Shown here in pieces: positions 1 to 11,204 of a DNA stretch of 64,000 bases. The stretch's first letter is position 1, and each line of letters starts with the position of its first letter. The stretch spans positions 10,530,375-10,594,374 of the forward strand of contig CM020619.1 in assembly GCA_009829735.1 (NCBI GenBank). Direction: 5' to 3'. The DNA is from Pyropia yezoensis. Taxonomy: Eukaryota > Rhodophyta > Bangiophyceae > Bangiales > Bangiaceae. The position numbers and the translations under genes are program-made. Below the pieces are notes generated by a model. The model had not been told where the DNA came from, searched no databases, and saw only the letters and a program-made list of their open reading frames with translations.

Positions 1-3000
1 GCGAGCCGTCGCCGCCACCGCCACGGCCGCCGCCGCCGCCCCCATCGCCGCCTGCGGCGGTGCCCATCAATGGCATGTGCGGCACCGGGTCGCCCGTGCG
101 GTCGCGGGCAGGCTGCAGCCACGGGTGCCGCAACGCCTGGGAGGCGGTCAGGCGGGTGGCCGGGTCCGGGCGAAGAAGCCCGCGAATGAGTGAGCGAGCG
201 CCCTCGGAGATGGTGCCCCACTCGGATTCGGGGAACCGCACGCCCGCCCGCAACCGCCGCATGAACCGTTCGTCCGTGTCGCCGAAGAAGCAGAAGCGGC
301 CCGACAGGATCACAAACAAAACGATGCCCACGGCCCAGAGGTCTACGGGCTTGCCATAGCCATTGCCGTCAAACACTTCCTTGGCAAGGTAATAGGCGGT
401 ACCACTGTTGGGGCGAACATACAACAATGGGGGGAATGAGGAGCGCAGCCAGGATCGGTCCAGATAGCCAAGCGAAAAGAAAATGAATCCGCCAGACCAA
501 GAGGGGAGCAGCCATGCCACAAAAAAAAAGCACCAAGCGCAGACACCGTCAGAACATCTGTGCGGACTCAAACTTACAAGCACAAAGCATACAATGCCGA
601 GACCCCGGAAGCACGACGAGTGGATAACATGACAAGTCGCCCCTGTACCCGCTCTGCGCAGTGCATACAAAATGGATGCAATGGATGAAAACACCCCACA
701 CAAACAGCACCGCCTGTCATGGGTAACCCGTGCGGCTCCGCAACGTACCAGTGAGAGCGCATGCATTCATCGCCAGAGTTAGATAGTTCCCTGGACAGCC
801 CAAAGTCGGTCAGCTTGATGCGCAACGGCCACGAGCGCCCGTCGCACAAGATGTTCTCCGGCTTGATATCCCGGTGGACGATGTTGCGGGAATGGAGGTA
901 CTCCACGACCAGCAGCAGTTCCCGAATGACGTGCCGCGCGTTGCGCTCAGACAGGCGCTCCTGCTCGGTGATGACATCGAGAAGCTCTCCCCCGGCCATG
1001 TACTCCATCACCACATACGTCTTCTCGCGAGACTCAAACACGTCAAAGATGCGGACAACCCCGCGATGGGCCACCCGCTTCACCACGTCCACCTCCCGGC
1101 GGATAAGCTCCAGCCGGTCTGGGTCCCCTGGTGGCTTCTCCAACACCTTGATCGCCACCAGCGTGTTTTGTATCTTGTCCCGACCAAGGAGCACCTGGGA
1201 GTACGCGCCGCTGCCAATCTGCTTGCCAAACTGATAAAAGTCCCCCACCCGGGCGGTGGCGGCGGACAGGGCGCCCAGCCACGACCGTCGCGACGAGAGC
1301 GTGTCGGCAATCAGCACCGTCGTACGGCCGCCGTCCACGTGAAGAGTCAACTCCCGGTCGCCAGGGCCCGCCGACACGGACGCGTCGACCATCTCCACCT
1401 GCCACGTGGGTGCAGAGTCCGGGTCCCGCCGGTTGTGCAGCACCCCGTCGACCAGTTCCAGGAACCGCCGGTGGCTCTTGGCCGCCACCCGCCGGCCGGG
1501 CTTGGAAACCCACCCGCTCAGGCGGACGCCCCCGACATGGCCATGGCGAAACGTCACCGGCGGGATGCCGGGCGCCGCCAGGCTTGGCGCCAAGGCTGGA
1601 TAACCGTCACCGGCACCGCGGCGGGCCGACGGGTAGGGCGCAGCCGACGCCACCGCCGCACGGGACCGGTCGTCAGACACGTCTACGCCGCCAAAGATGT
1701 GGATGTCCTCGTCCACCTCAGGACCGTCGAGGAAGTCGCCCAGCGGACGCGCCTTGTACACGGCCAGCACCGGAGCGCTGCCCCCAAAGGACAACCGCCG
1801 GCCGCCGCGCGTAGCGCTCTTTCGGGCACCGCGCGTACCGCCGCCCCTCCCTCCCCCCGTCCGGGGCGTCCGTCCCCCACCGGCGCCGCCGCCACCCCCA
1901 AAAGTCCCCGTAGAACCCGCCGCGGCGGCTGCGGCCGCCGTCGACTGCAGGTCCACCGTGGAGCCATACCGGCCAGCGGCCGGGTGGACGACGGCCCGCG
2001 GCGGCAGGTCCGCCACAGAGGAGGACGCCGACTCGATGATGCGACTGCGGCGGCCGACGGAGAAGGGGAACTTGGCAAGCGACGTGCGGCTTGGCTGGGG
2101 GAGGCGCTTGGACGACTTTCGCCGCGGTGGCGCCTGCTCCCCGGTTGGGGGGTGGGGTGTGCCGGTCACTGCGGTGGCGACGCCCGCATCATGCGGTAGG
2201 GGTGGAAGAGAGCCGCCGCCACCGCTGCTGTTGCCACCACGAACCACTTCACTCGGTTGGGGACGCGATGGCGGCGTGCGACGCCGCGACTGGGCCGGAC
2301 GCGGAGGCGACGCTGCCTTGGCCTTGGCCTTGGCCACCGCCGCCGCCGACGCGGGCGGTTGCCCGGCGGTGGCACCTCCGCCCGACGGCGCGCGCGGGCC
2401 AGCCGGCACCGCGGGCGGGCCTCCGCCACCGACGGTGGCGCCCTCGTGGCCACCGCCGCCCGTCGACGCGCCGCGTCGGCGAGAGGGGCGAGACAGCGAC
2501 GCCGGCTGCGGGTCCCCAGCAGGGGGCTTGCGCCACCCACGACCGGTACTGCCACTGCCCGCGGCAGCACCGCGGCCCGTCGCCGCGGCGGTGGAACCCG
2601 CCGCGAGCGCCGCATCGGATGGCCCCGTCGCGGCGGCCGCCGCCTCACGACGACGGTCACCGCCCCCGCCGCCGCCACCGCCGCTGCCACCGCCGACGCC
2701 GCCGCCGCCGCCGCCGCCAGTCCGACGTGGCGGGGAGGCACCCACCCCTCCCGAACGGCCGCCGCTGCTGCCGCCGCCACCGCCGCCACCAGCACCCTCC
2801 TCTGTCGAATCCTCCTCGGTGAGGGAGGAGAGGGGGGGCAGCTCAGACCCGTCGTCTGCCGACAGCCCCCGCCCTACCCCCCCCCCGTCGCCACTCCCCG
2901 CCGCCGACACCACCGGGCTGCTGCCGCTGGTGCCGCTCCCGCCGCCGCCGCCGCCGCCCGGTCCCCTTCCCCTGCCCCCCTGGGCCGACAGTAGGATGCC

Positions 3001-3291
3001 CGCCACCGCATCCGCGGCGGGGGCTGGGGCGGCGCCGGCAGCCGCGACGGGGGTGGGGGTGGTGGTCGTGTCCCCCGACGCGTCGTCATCGTCCGTGGCC
3101 GTCGCCGAACGGGCGCCGTCAGAGGACGATGGGGGACACGCCACGCCTCCGCCTCCGCCTGGGGCGGCGGCGCCGGCGGCGGCGGTGCCCGCCGCGTCGT
3201 CATCGTCGGCCAGGGGGGACGCGGCGCCCCACTTGCGCCACCGCCGCGTTTGCTGCGGGTGGGACCGGAAAAAGACGCCCACGACGCTCAT
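1..3291 (-). CDS. PH-domain CAMK-like Ser/Thr protein kinase, C-terminus beyond window
   Basis: Exon 1 is 3291-749 and exon 2 is 404 down to the window edge, joined across a GT-AG intron (405-748). The join restores a Cys-Gly-Thr-Ala-Tyr-Tyr-Leu-Ala-x-Glu activation-segment end, equivalent to the CGTPxYxAPE motif of CAMK kinases. Residues 1 to about 575 are Gly/Ala/Ser/Pro low complexity. A pleckstrin-homology-like domain (about 582-680) follows, then the kinase: Gly-rich loop GSGAYSQV near 690, VAIK lysine near 714, HRDIKPEN near 803, DFG near 830. Exon 2 holds DLWAVGIVLF and the C-lobe down to HPWL, then a Gly-rich tail still open at base 1. All catalytic residues are present, so it should be active; the PH domain suggests lipid-linked membrane recruitment. 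Substrate unknown. The ATG at 3291 heads a non-repetitive N-terminus (MSVVGVFF). Splice sites are inferred from sequence alone. Confidence 0.88.
405..748 (-). other. Intron of the PH-kinase gene
   Basis: On the minus strand the donor reads CTG|GTACGT (first intron base 748) and the acceptor CAACAG|TGGTACC (last intron base 405). Removing 344 bp joins phase 2 to phase 2 and turns TG+T into the Cys of the conserved CGT motif. Without splicing the frame runs into about 58 residues unlike any kinase. Confidence 0.85.
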
Positions 3292-4268
3292 CGTCGCGTC
3301 TTACGGGCACGCCGGAGGAGGGACAGGGGCAGGGCAGGGGGGGGACAGGGGGAAGGGAAAAAAAAAAAAGGGGACAGAGAAGCAGCAGCTCCGCAGGAGG
3401 GGAGGGGGGAGGGTCTTCTCGCCCACAAGGGGGTAGGGGGGGGGGGGGCGGGCGGGGAGACGCCGCGGGGGGGGAAGGGGGGGGGGGGGGAGACGGCGTC
3501 GGCGGGGGCGGCCGCGCGTAACGCTCGCCCCCCGCGCCGCGGCCGGCCGCGGCGCACCCCCCCGGCGTCGGCCGCCGCGGCCGCAGCGGCAGCGACGGGC
3601 GTCGACAGCAAGCGGGCCGACGACACCCCCCCACCCCTCCTCCCGCTCTCCTCCCAGTCACACCACCCCCCGACCGGCCGCCCAACCGACGGCCGGCGGT
3701 ACGGGTGCTCCCCGCCGCCGCGACGCACACGGCGTGGCCGCTGGTCACACGCGCACCCTCCCACCCTCCCTCCCCCCACCCTTCCCCCCCCCCCCCCCCC
3801 CCCTCTCCCCCCCTCTCTCCTCCCCCCCCAGAAACCACCCCACCCCCCACTCACCCCCCCCAGCCACGCCGCGTCGCGACGGTGGGCGGGTGCACGACAC
3901 AGCGCGCCCGCCGGTGCCGCCCCCCTGCCGCTCGCCCCGCCTCGCCGGCCACCCACCGCCGGCCGTCCACCGCCGCGGGGCGCGTGCGCGCGCGCGCGGG
4001 CGGGGGGGGGGGGGGGGGGGAGGGGGAGGGGGGGGGGGGGCGCCGGGGGATACGAGAGCGGCCAGGCCCGCGCGCGTGCGCCGCCGCCGCCGCGCGCGGC
4101 AGCGTCGGCCGGCAGGGGCGGGGACACGGGGGTACACCCCGGTCGCGGCGCGGCTCCCGCCACGGCGCGGCGGCCACGCACGGCAGGTGGCCACCCCACC
4201 CGCGCACCCGCCCGTCGGCGCGTACCTACCTACCCCCCCCCACCCTTCCGCTGCCGCCGCCACCGCCA

Positions 4269-4385
4269 CCCCCCCCCCCCCCCCCCCCCCCCCCCCCGCC
4301 CCCCCCACCGCCACCGCCACCGCCACCGCCACCGCCACCGCCACCGCCGCCGTCCCCGTCACCGTCACCGCCACCGTCACCGTTA
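4269..4385. repeat. Poly-C followed by CCGCCA microsatellite
   Basis: About 29 uninterrupted C, a short C-rich spacer, then CCGCCA hexamers decaying into CCGTCA variants. Confidence 0.9.
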
Positions 4386-4596
4386 CCGGCCGCTGCTGCC
4401 CCGCCGGTCGCTGCCGCTACCGCGGCCGACGCGCCACACACCCCCCGGCGGCGTGCCGCAGCGTGCCGCTGCGCTGCTCCACCGGCGCCGGGCGCCACGG
4501 CCGCCACCGCGGCCGCCACGCCACGGGCGGCGGTGCGTCCAGCGGGGCGCCACGCACCTTGGCCGGCGGGGGGGGGGGGGGGGGGGTGGTGCCGTA

Positions 4597-4643
<47 letters not shown>

Positions 4644-5053
4644 CACTGCCGCCACTGCCGCTGCCGCCGTGCGTGCGCCCGCGCGGCCGCGCGCGCGCGG
4701 CCGCACGCACGCACCCGTGAGCCGGCGGCCGCGACGGGGTGTGTGCACGCACGCTGGGTGAGGAGGAGGAAAAGGAGGAGGAGGGGGGGGGGGGGGGGGG
4801 GAGGTGTAGGGGAGAGAGGTTGCAAGGCGCGCGGTAAAGGAAGGAAGAAGGGGGGGGGGGGGGGGGGGGGGGCGATTCGACGGGAGGGGGGGGGGTAGGG
4901 GGTTTTGGACCGCAGCAACGCGGGTGGGGGGGGGGTGGGGGGGGGGGCGTGGGCGTCGGCCGCGCTCCCGCCGGCCACCGCCGCCGACAACGACCCGCCG
5001 TGCCCCCCGCCGCGCGCGTGCGCGCGTGCGGGCCGCGGATGGAGGGCGCGCGC

Positions 5054-5190
5054 GGGGGGTGGGGGTGGGGGTGGGGGTGGGGGTGGGGGTTGGGGTGGGG
5101 GAGGGGGTGGGGGTGGGGGTGGGGGTGGGGGTGGTGGTGGGGGTGGGGGTGTGGGAGGGGGTGGTGGGGGGGGTGGGGGGGGGGGGGGGG
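5054..5190. repeat. GGGGGT simple repeat
   Basis: About 18 tandem units of GGGGGT with occasional GGT or GAG variants, ending in a G run. The G-tract spacing fits intramolecular G-quadruplexes. Confidence 0.92.
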
Positions 5191-5828
5191 ATCGGCGGGC
5201 AAGACGGGCAAGGCCAGAGAGGGGGGGGGGGGGGAGGAGAGGGGGAGGTGGGTAGAGGCCAGTGGCGGGTGCGCGGGCGTGTCGCGAGCCGCGGCGGGTA
5301 CACACACACTCTCGACGGCCCGCGGGGGGGGGAACTGCCGGCCGGGGGGGGGGGGCGGGCGGGCGGGCGGCCCGCGGCGGCGGGGCCGAGGACGGTGGGC
5401 GGCGGCGGCGGGCCGGCGCAGCAGGTGGGCGGCGCCGGTGGGGGTGGGGGGGGGTGCGACCGGGCGGGCGGCGGGGGGGGGGGGGGGGGGGGAACGGCGC
5501 GGGGTTGACCAGCAGTGGGCCGCCGGGGCGCGGGGGCCCAGGCGCCGCGCGCTGCCGCGGCGGCACCCAACCAACGCGGGGTGGCGGGCGTGGCAGTGGC
5601 TGGGGGGGGGGGGGGGGGTGGGCGTGCCTCCCGTCGGCCACGGGGTGGCGCGCCTCTGGGGGGGGGGTGGGGGGCGGCCGCGAGGCCGCGCCGCCGGGAT
5701 GGAGGGGGCGCGGCGGGGGGGAGGGGGGGGGGAGGCTGCCGGCGCTCCCCGCTTCCAGCGGCCTCGTGGCCAGCAGCGTCTGCCGCGGGGCTGTCGCGGT
5801 GGCGTGCGGCCGTCGGGGGGTGTGGCGG

Positions 5829-5990
5829 GTTGGTGGTGGTGGTGGTGGTGGTGGGGTGGTGGAGGTGGTGGTGGTGGTGGTGGTGGTGACGGGGGTGGGG
5901 GTGGGGTGGTGATGGGGGTGGGGGGGTGGGGTAGTGGTGGGGGTGGTGGGGGGGTGGTGGGGGTGGGGGTGGGGGTGGGGGTGGGGGGTT
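5829..5990. repeat. GGT and GGGGGT compound microsatellite
   Basis: Starts as (GGT)n, with a short G-rich interruption near 5854, and from about 5890 turns into GGGGGT units. It resembles the array at 5054-5190. Confidence 0.9.
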
Positions 5991-7157
5991 TGATGGCGTC
6001 GGTGTTGGGTGGGGGGGTGGTCGGTGGGTGGGTGGGTGCGTTGGCGGCGGGGGGAGGGGGGGGGGGGGGGGGGACGACGGGCTCTGGACTGGCGGGCGCG
6101 TGTGGGTACTGTACATACGGTGGGTGATGAGGTGTGTGGGTGCGTGTGCCGTGGGCCGTGTCGTGTCGGCGGCCGGCCGGTTTTTTCTTGCCCAATGCGC
6201 TGAGCGTGGGGGCGAGGGTGGTGGGGGTGGGCCGCCGCGCGGTGGGGGCCGCGCGGGATCGAGGCCGGCTGGCGGGGCGCGGCGCCCACTGGCAGACGGA
6301 CCGACCGGCCGGGGGTGGCCGACATCCTATGTACCACTGAACACTGAGGGGGGGGAGGCCGTTGCCGCCGAACCGCGCGGGTTTGCCAGGCGGCACCACA
6401 GCCACCACCGCCGCGGGGTCGCTCGCCCTCGGCAGGCGGGGGCCCCGGGGGGGGGACTCGCCGAGGCCGCCGGCCGCCAGCAGCGAGCCGGCGGCGGATC
6501 ATGGCGCCGCGCGGCCGAGAGCCCCTCCTTCCTCCCCCCCCATTAGCCCTTGCGGGTGTGCCACGACGGCGCGCTCCCCCACCACCCCGGTAGCCCCCCC
6601 CGCGTGGGAGGGGGCGTGTTTGGATGGTTTTCCTCCAGCCTGTGCAGACGATGGGGGCCCACGGCACTGGCTGTGTCCCCCCCCCCCCGCGCGACCATAT
6701 GGCTCACCCACAAGCAAAAAAAGCCGCTTGGCTGAAAGGAAAACAGTCGACGACCGGCAGGCCGCCCCCGAGTGAGCATCCCATGCGCCGAGAGGGCCAA
6801 TCATTGGCCCATGATGGGCGGTGTCCAAGGGCACAGCACGCGGCCCACCCGCGGTGGGTTGCTTGACGGACAACACAACCCACCGCCGGGCTGGGGGTTT
6901 TGGAACACAGACAGTCGCCACCAAACGTACCACGTGACAGATTTGTACAAACATACCGCCAAGTAGTCTTGGGTTATTCGATAGAAGTGATGTCGGGGCC
7001 ACAAGTGGACCAAGATAGGACAGCCTGTGGTCACCTATAGGACGACCTGTGGACGCCAATAGGAGGGCCTGAGGACGCCAATGAGACCGTCGGTGGATAG
7101 GAGTATATAGGACGCGGACGCCGCCTGGACCTGGACCGCGTAGTGATCGGGGTGGTA

Positions 7158-8278
7158 TTCGTCTGACACCCGTTGTTCACAACTCGCATATGAGAGAAGG
7201 CTGCTATGCTGCTCTCTTCTCGAAAAAAAAAAAGACAGACTGAGGAGCTCCTCAGGAGTTCAGCCGTTTCTCCAGGTACCCTCCAAGCGCGGAGAGCTGA
7301 TCCAGCGTTGGCCCCTTCGCATCCCGTGTCACCGTCTCGCTGGGCAGCCAGGCGCACCCTCCCCTCCTCTGGCACTGTTGCGCGTCCCTCCGCGCCCCCC
7401 CCCACCTTCGACAGCGCTCGCTGGGAGGACTGGCCTCACATGGAGCTTCATGCCTGCTCCACTGGTAGTGCTTTTCTTTTCTCGCCACTTGAAGCCCTGG
7501 AGGAGGTGCTTTTCTCCTCAATCAACGAGCATGAGGAGCATCTCCCTCGGCCCACACTGACGCAAATAATCCCGTCTGGAGAGGGGGGTATCCGCGCTTG
7601 GGAGGATAAGAAAACAAGCCCCTGTACAGCAGGAGGGGGGCTGCCCATTAGGCGCCCCAGCAACCTCCTTGAGGAGAGGTTCGAGGGCGGAGGCGGGGTG
7701 GGGGGGGGGAGTCGGGAGGGCAAGGGGAAGAAGATCCTGGAGCCGCTGCCAGCCTGCACCAGCACCTTGATGGTTCCTCAACTGCCAGCACCAGCTTGCA
7801 GGCGCGATGGGGTTCTTGCTCGGTTCTTTCTAATGTGCTATAGCGCAACGAAGCTGAGTACGGGGGGGGTGAGGGGATGGGAGGCGAGTTGCGGCGAGCG
7901 AGACGCATGGATGCCTCGGCGATGCGGGAAGAACCTGGCAATTAATCAGCCAGATGAACGATACAGGGCTGTAATTAGAACCGAATTGACTTCTGGGAGC
8001 TCGAGCTGATTTTTCGCGAACGGCTACAACTCGGTCATCAGTGCCGCTCTGTTGCTGTTCTTCACACCGTTGAGGAGCCTCTGAGCTGGTGCATCCAGCC
8101 ATGTGACTCACGGGCAGGTGCTCGTACGGGGTCATTTTTCTATATGAGTCGCTTTGCGGCTGGAGCCGGTGTCTCTGGCCCTAAAAAACGGCATTTCATA
8201 CGTAAACACTGTTGAAATCCCACAAACAGCAATGTGTGAACAGCTGGTGCCACTTGTGAACAACTGGTGTCAGACGGA
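7158..8278. mobile_element. Non-autonomous TIR element, 1.1 kb, TA-flanked
   Basis: The ends are inverted: 7158-7182 and 8254-8278 match at 23 of 25 bases around the core CGTCTGACACC, and each end abuts a TA dinucleotide (7156-7157 and 8279-8280). TA flanks and TIRs of this kind are usual for Tc1/mariner-type elements. The interior holds an open frame from 7206 to 8009 (267 codons) without any transposase motif; it may be chance. Best read as a deletion derivative or MITE-like element. It directly precedes two further TA-flanked elements. Confidence 0.68.
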
Positions 8279-8337
8279 TATGTCGGACGACCTGCCTACT
8301 GGACCGCCTGTGCGCCGCTTGCTTTGTGGCCCGGTTA

Positions 8338-8456
8338 TTGTGCGTCCCGTAAAAAGTGGACGTGCACGGGTCGTGCAGTGTGGGTTTGATTGGTCCAGTG
8401 GCCGATGTTTGACACGATCACGACACGTGCACGACCACTTTTTACGGGACGCACTA
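8338..8456. mobile_element. 119-bp foldback MITE
   Basis: Positions 8338-8368 and 8426-8456 are inverted repeats (29 of 31 bases) containing GTGCGTCCCGTAAAAAGTGG, flanked by TA on both sides (8336-8337, 8457-8458). Only about 57 bp separate the arms and these are also partly complementary, so most of the element can fold back on itself. No coding capacity. Confidence 0.72.
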
Positions 8457-8471
8457 TAGCCCTATGCCATA

Positions 8472-8676
8472 CAGTCTGTATCCGGTTATATGCGCCCCAG
8501 TTATATGACAGGGGGTCATATAACTGGGAGATTTCCCTCGCACGAGGGAGCAGGACGCTCTCTGAGAGCCCGACTCGTTCCAAGAAGGCACCTCATTGGT
8601 GGAAGTGTTAAAAAGGGGTAAAAGTGGGGGTGGGCTACAATGTGCGCAAGGGGGTCATACAACTGGATACAGACTG
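8472..8676. mobile_element. 205-bp MITE with CAGT ends
   Basis: Starts and ends with the inverted repeat CAGTCTGTATCC, extended imperfectly through GTTATATG/GTTGTATG, between TA dinucleotides at 8470-8471 and 8677-8678. CAGT ends and TA duplications are typical of pogo/Tigger and mariner MITEs. The interior contains a perfect 14-bp hairpin. The ends do not match the Tigger-like element at 31682-34053, so its mobilising transposase is not identified here. Confidence 0.75.
8496..8528. repeat. 14-bp perfect hairpin inside the MITE
   Basis: Arms 8496-8509 and 8515-8528 (CCCAGTTATATGAC and its complement) are separated by a 5-nt loop. Confidence 0.85.
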
Positions 8677-8739
8677 TAGCGCGGTTTGGCGGCGACATGG
8701 GTGAAGGGGTAAGGACGGAGGGGACGTGCAACACGCTGA

Positions 8740-8780
8740 GAGTGTTTCCAACAACGTCACGACGATCCCGATACCATCTC
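8740..8780 (+). repeat. Harbinger left terminal inverted repeat
   Basis: 41 bp, inverted match to 19353-19393 with two mismatches. It contains the core GTCACGACGATC, also seen in palindromic form in the right subterminal region. Confidence 0.92.
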
Positions 8781-11204
8781 ACGCCAATCTGAATTGAAGC
8801 AGCCACGTGGGTGCTGCTGAGTGGAGGAGCGTGGCAAGAGCCGATATATGCAATGGAGTTGCTGGATCACAGGGGCTACATGATTTCAAGACGGGACAGC
8901 TGGCCTTTACGATAGCAACTGGCTTTCCGCTGCCGCTAATCAGAAGAGGGGAGGGTTCGCTGTCGCCTATTGCGTGTTCGATGGTATTCAACCTGGAGCA
9001 AGCCCCCCCCCGAAGACAGGTGCAAGGCTCGAAAACGAGGAAACATTGTCGATTCTCCTGCGGAACAAGCGAGACACGCAGCACAAAGCAAGGCAATCTC
9101 GTGTATCTCGTCCATACTTTTGTCGAACGTTGCCTAATATGACTGTGCAATGCGACTCTTCTTGCCACGTGCACTCCAAACTCGCTCCAATATTCCTGTC
9201 CATATGCGAATATACACACTCAAAAGTGTATATAAGCCTGTTTGTGGTCAGTTGGGGTCGTGTCCGACCGTCTCTGTGCAACGAGCCAATCACCTGACGC
9301 AGTTTCCCTCGACGCGCCCCGCCTGCGATCAGTGTATGCCGGGAACGGACGGTTGTGACCGCTCGGTCCATGAGACAACCGACCACGTCGCTTTCTGCAA
9401 GGTTGACAGTTGCACGCTTCCGCGACTCCATGCGGAGTACCGGCGTCGTTTCCGCAACTTTCGCACGCTCTATGAGGCGACCACAGCGCGGCGGCTCTAT
9501 CGTGCCTCCTCTTTTTCTTTTTCGAGGCGCGAGGTTGCGCATTCCCCCCCGCCATGCATGGCCGCCCCGCCATGCAAATTATGGTGAACGAGATTCGCCC
9601 CCCCCCACCTCTCTTTTCTTTACCCCTCGCTGGCGCACGCGGCCCCGGCGGCTCTTGCATTCCCCCCCGGTCGCGTATGACGTCTCTATGTGCGACTCCG
9701 GCGGCTATCGGTCGGTTGACCACCTCGGGTTCTGCGTCTCCGTCTTCACGCTTTACGCGTGTCACCCCCCCGCTCTCCCCTGCGCGTCGCCAAGCAAGCC
9801 ACCGCCGTCTACGCAGCCGCGCCTTCCCCGGCGCCTCCCCGACGCCACCCCTCATCGCCCCACGCCCGCCCCACGGCCGCAGGAGGGTGCCAACAGTGGA
9901 CAGGGGCGCCCCGCGGTGGTCGCCTCTGGCATGGCGGCCACGCCCCGCCTCGTGTCGGCCCTGATTCTTATTGGGCACGCCAAGCCGGTCGCAACCCCTC
10001 CCCGCCGCTTGCCGCCCAGAGTACTGTTGGGCCCCCCCCCCCCACATCGCTCCCGCCCAATGGAACTGTGCAAGCGTTTCCTCTCTAACCCCCCTGTGGG
10101 CACCAACGCCCATGGGCGCTGCCGTGCTGGTTGGCCACACGAGGTGTCTGGGCCGAGGGTGTCGCGTGACCCCCGGACAATTTCCAGGGGCGGGACGAGA
10201 GCCTTGCGGGGGTGCTTCCTCCCCCCCCCCCTCCCCCCCACATGACCACGCCCCCCCCCTTCCCACCACACGCCCCACCTGCGCCCTGTCGTCGACACGG
10301 ATCCCCACTTCGCGCCACCGCTGTCGGGAGGCATTTCCCACCGGCCGCTCTGGCCCACGTCTGCACTGTTTGCGACGGCAGTCGCCCGCGGGGTGGTCGC
10401 CGGCGGGGGGTCGCCAACTCCCCTCGCCCGATTTCCACTTGGCCGCACGGGTGTCGCGGTTGGCCCCCCGCACGTGGGTGAGCCACACTAGCGACCCCAT
10501 CGTTGGCGCCCACATTGGCGGCCGCAACGGTAGGATCGGCCGCCACCCCGGTGAAGGGGCCGCCTCCACCTGCATGCAGGGCGGCCTGGCGGCCTGGAGG
10601 CCGAAAAGGGTCATCATCCCCCCTCGTTTCGGCCTCCCCGCTTGCCACGCCGCATCTCCGCCACTCCTCTCGCGGCCGCACGGTTGCAGCGGTTGGTGGG
10701 GGCGGCCATCCCCCTCTCGGGCGGCCATACGCGAAGGAGCGCCGCCCCCACGGCCACACGCTCTATGCTGCTGCAAGCCGCCTTTTTCTCCCTCTTTGCC
10801 GTCATTGCCCGTGGGGCTGCAGCCCCGCCCCCGACAGTGGCGGCCGCTGCCAGCCGCTGCCGGCCGCCGTCCAGACGGACGACACCTGCACCGGGGGGGG
10901 CCTATTGGCCGCATGCGGGCCCAAACTTGTCCGCACCCCCCACGCGCACCCCGGTGCGTCGGGGGACGGGGGTCGTCCGGCCGCACCCTGGGCGGCTGAC
11001 GTGCTCTGTGGGCCTGTGGTCGAGGCGCACTTCATCGACCCCTCTATGAGGCCATGAACGCTGGCTACAACGTTCGTCGCGCTCAGCCGTCACAACGCTA
11101 CCACTCTGCACATTGGGGGCCGTACGACGGCCCCGATTCCCTTTCCCCCACTTTCCCACGCGCGCAGCACTCTCCTGTGCCGCCTTTTCCGCTCCTCGAG
11201 CACC
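8781..11204. other. Harbinger left subterminal region, no recognised gene
   Basis: 2.4 kb between the left TIR and the first credible coding frame. Long frames exist on both strands (for example minus 10986-9220), but they are Gly/Arg/Pro-rich, overlap each other and show no domain. A short plus-strand stretch near 9290-9480 has a CxxC...H...C pattern discussed in the findings. Promoter sequences for the rightward gene should lie here but no clear TATA box was found. Confidence 0.55.

Larger units (their letters stand above)
3292..7157. other. G/C-tract-rich intergenic desert
   Basis: No credible gene. The stretch is dominated by strand-asymmetric homopolymers: a 12-A run near 3360, G runs (3434-3490, 4007-4040, 4570-4590, 4787-4960, 5341-5350, 5471-5492), C runs (3785-3870, 4269-4297), and simple repeats of GGGGGT, GGT, CCGCCA and CCG. 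Long open frames on both strands are artefacts of this composition: they encode only Pro/His/Arg/Gly/Ala strings and overlap in all frames. After about 6100 the sequence becomes mixed, with no recognisable domain. Confidence 0.7.

Noticed and set aside
4226-6667. Minus-strand open frame of 813 codons
   Set aside because: Only Pro/His/Thr/Arg/Gly strings from C and G tracts; open in several frames at once; no start context or domain.
7206-8009. Plus-strand frame of 267 codons within the 1.1-kb TIR element
   Set aside because: Varied residues but no transposase or other domain, and it is contained in a short non-autonomous element. Left as unannotated interior.
9220-10986. Minus-strand open frame of 588 codons inside the Harbinger
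   Set aside because: Gly/Arg-rich, no recognised motif, comparable frames open on the plus strand; no ATG with supporting context.
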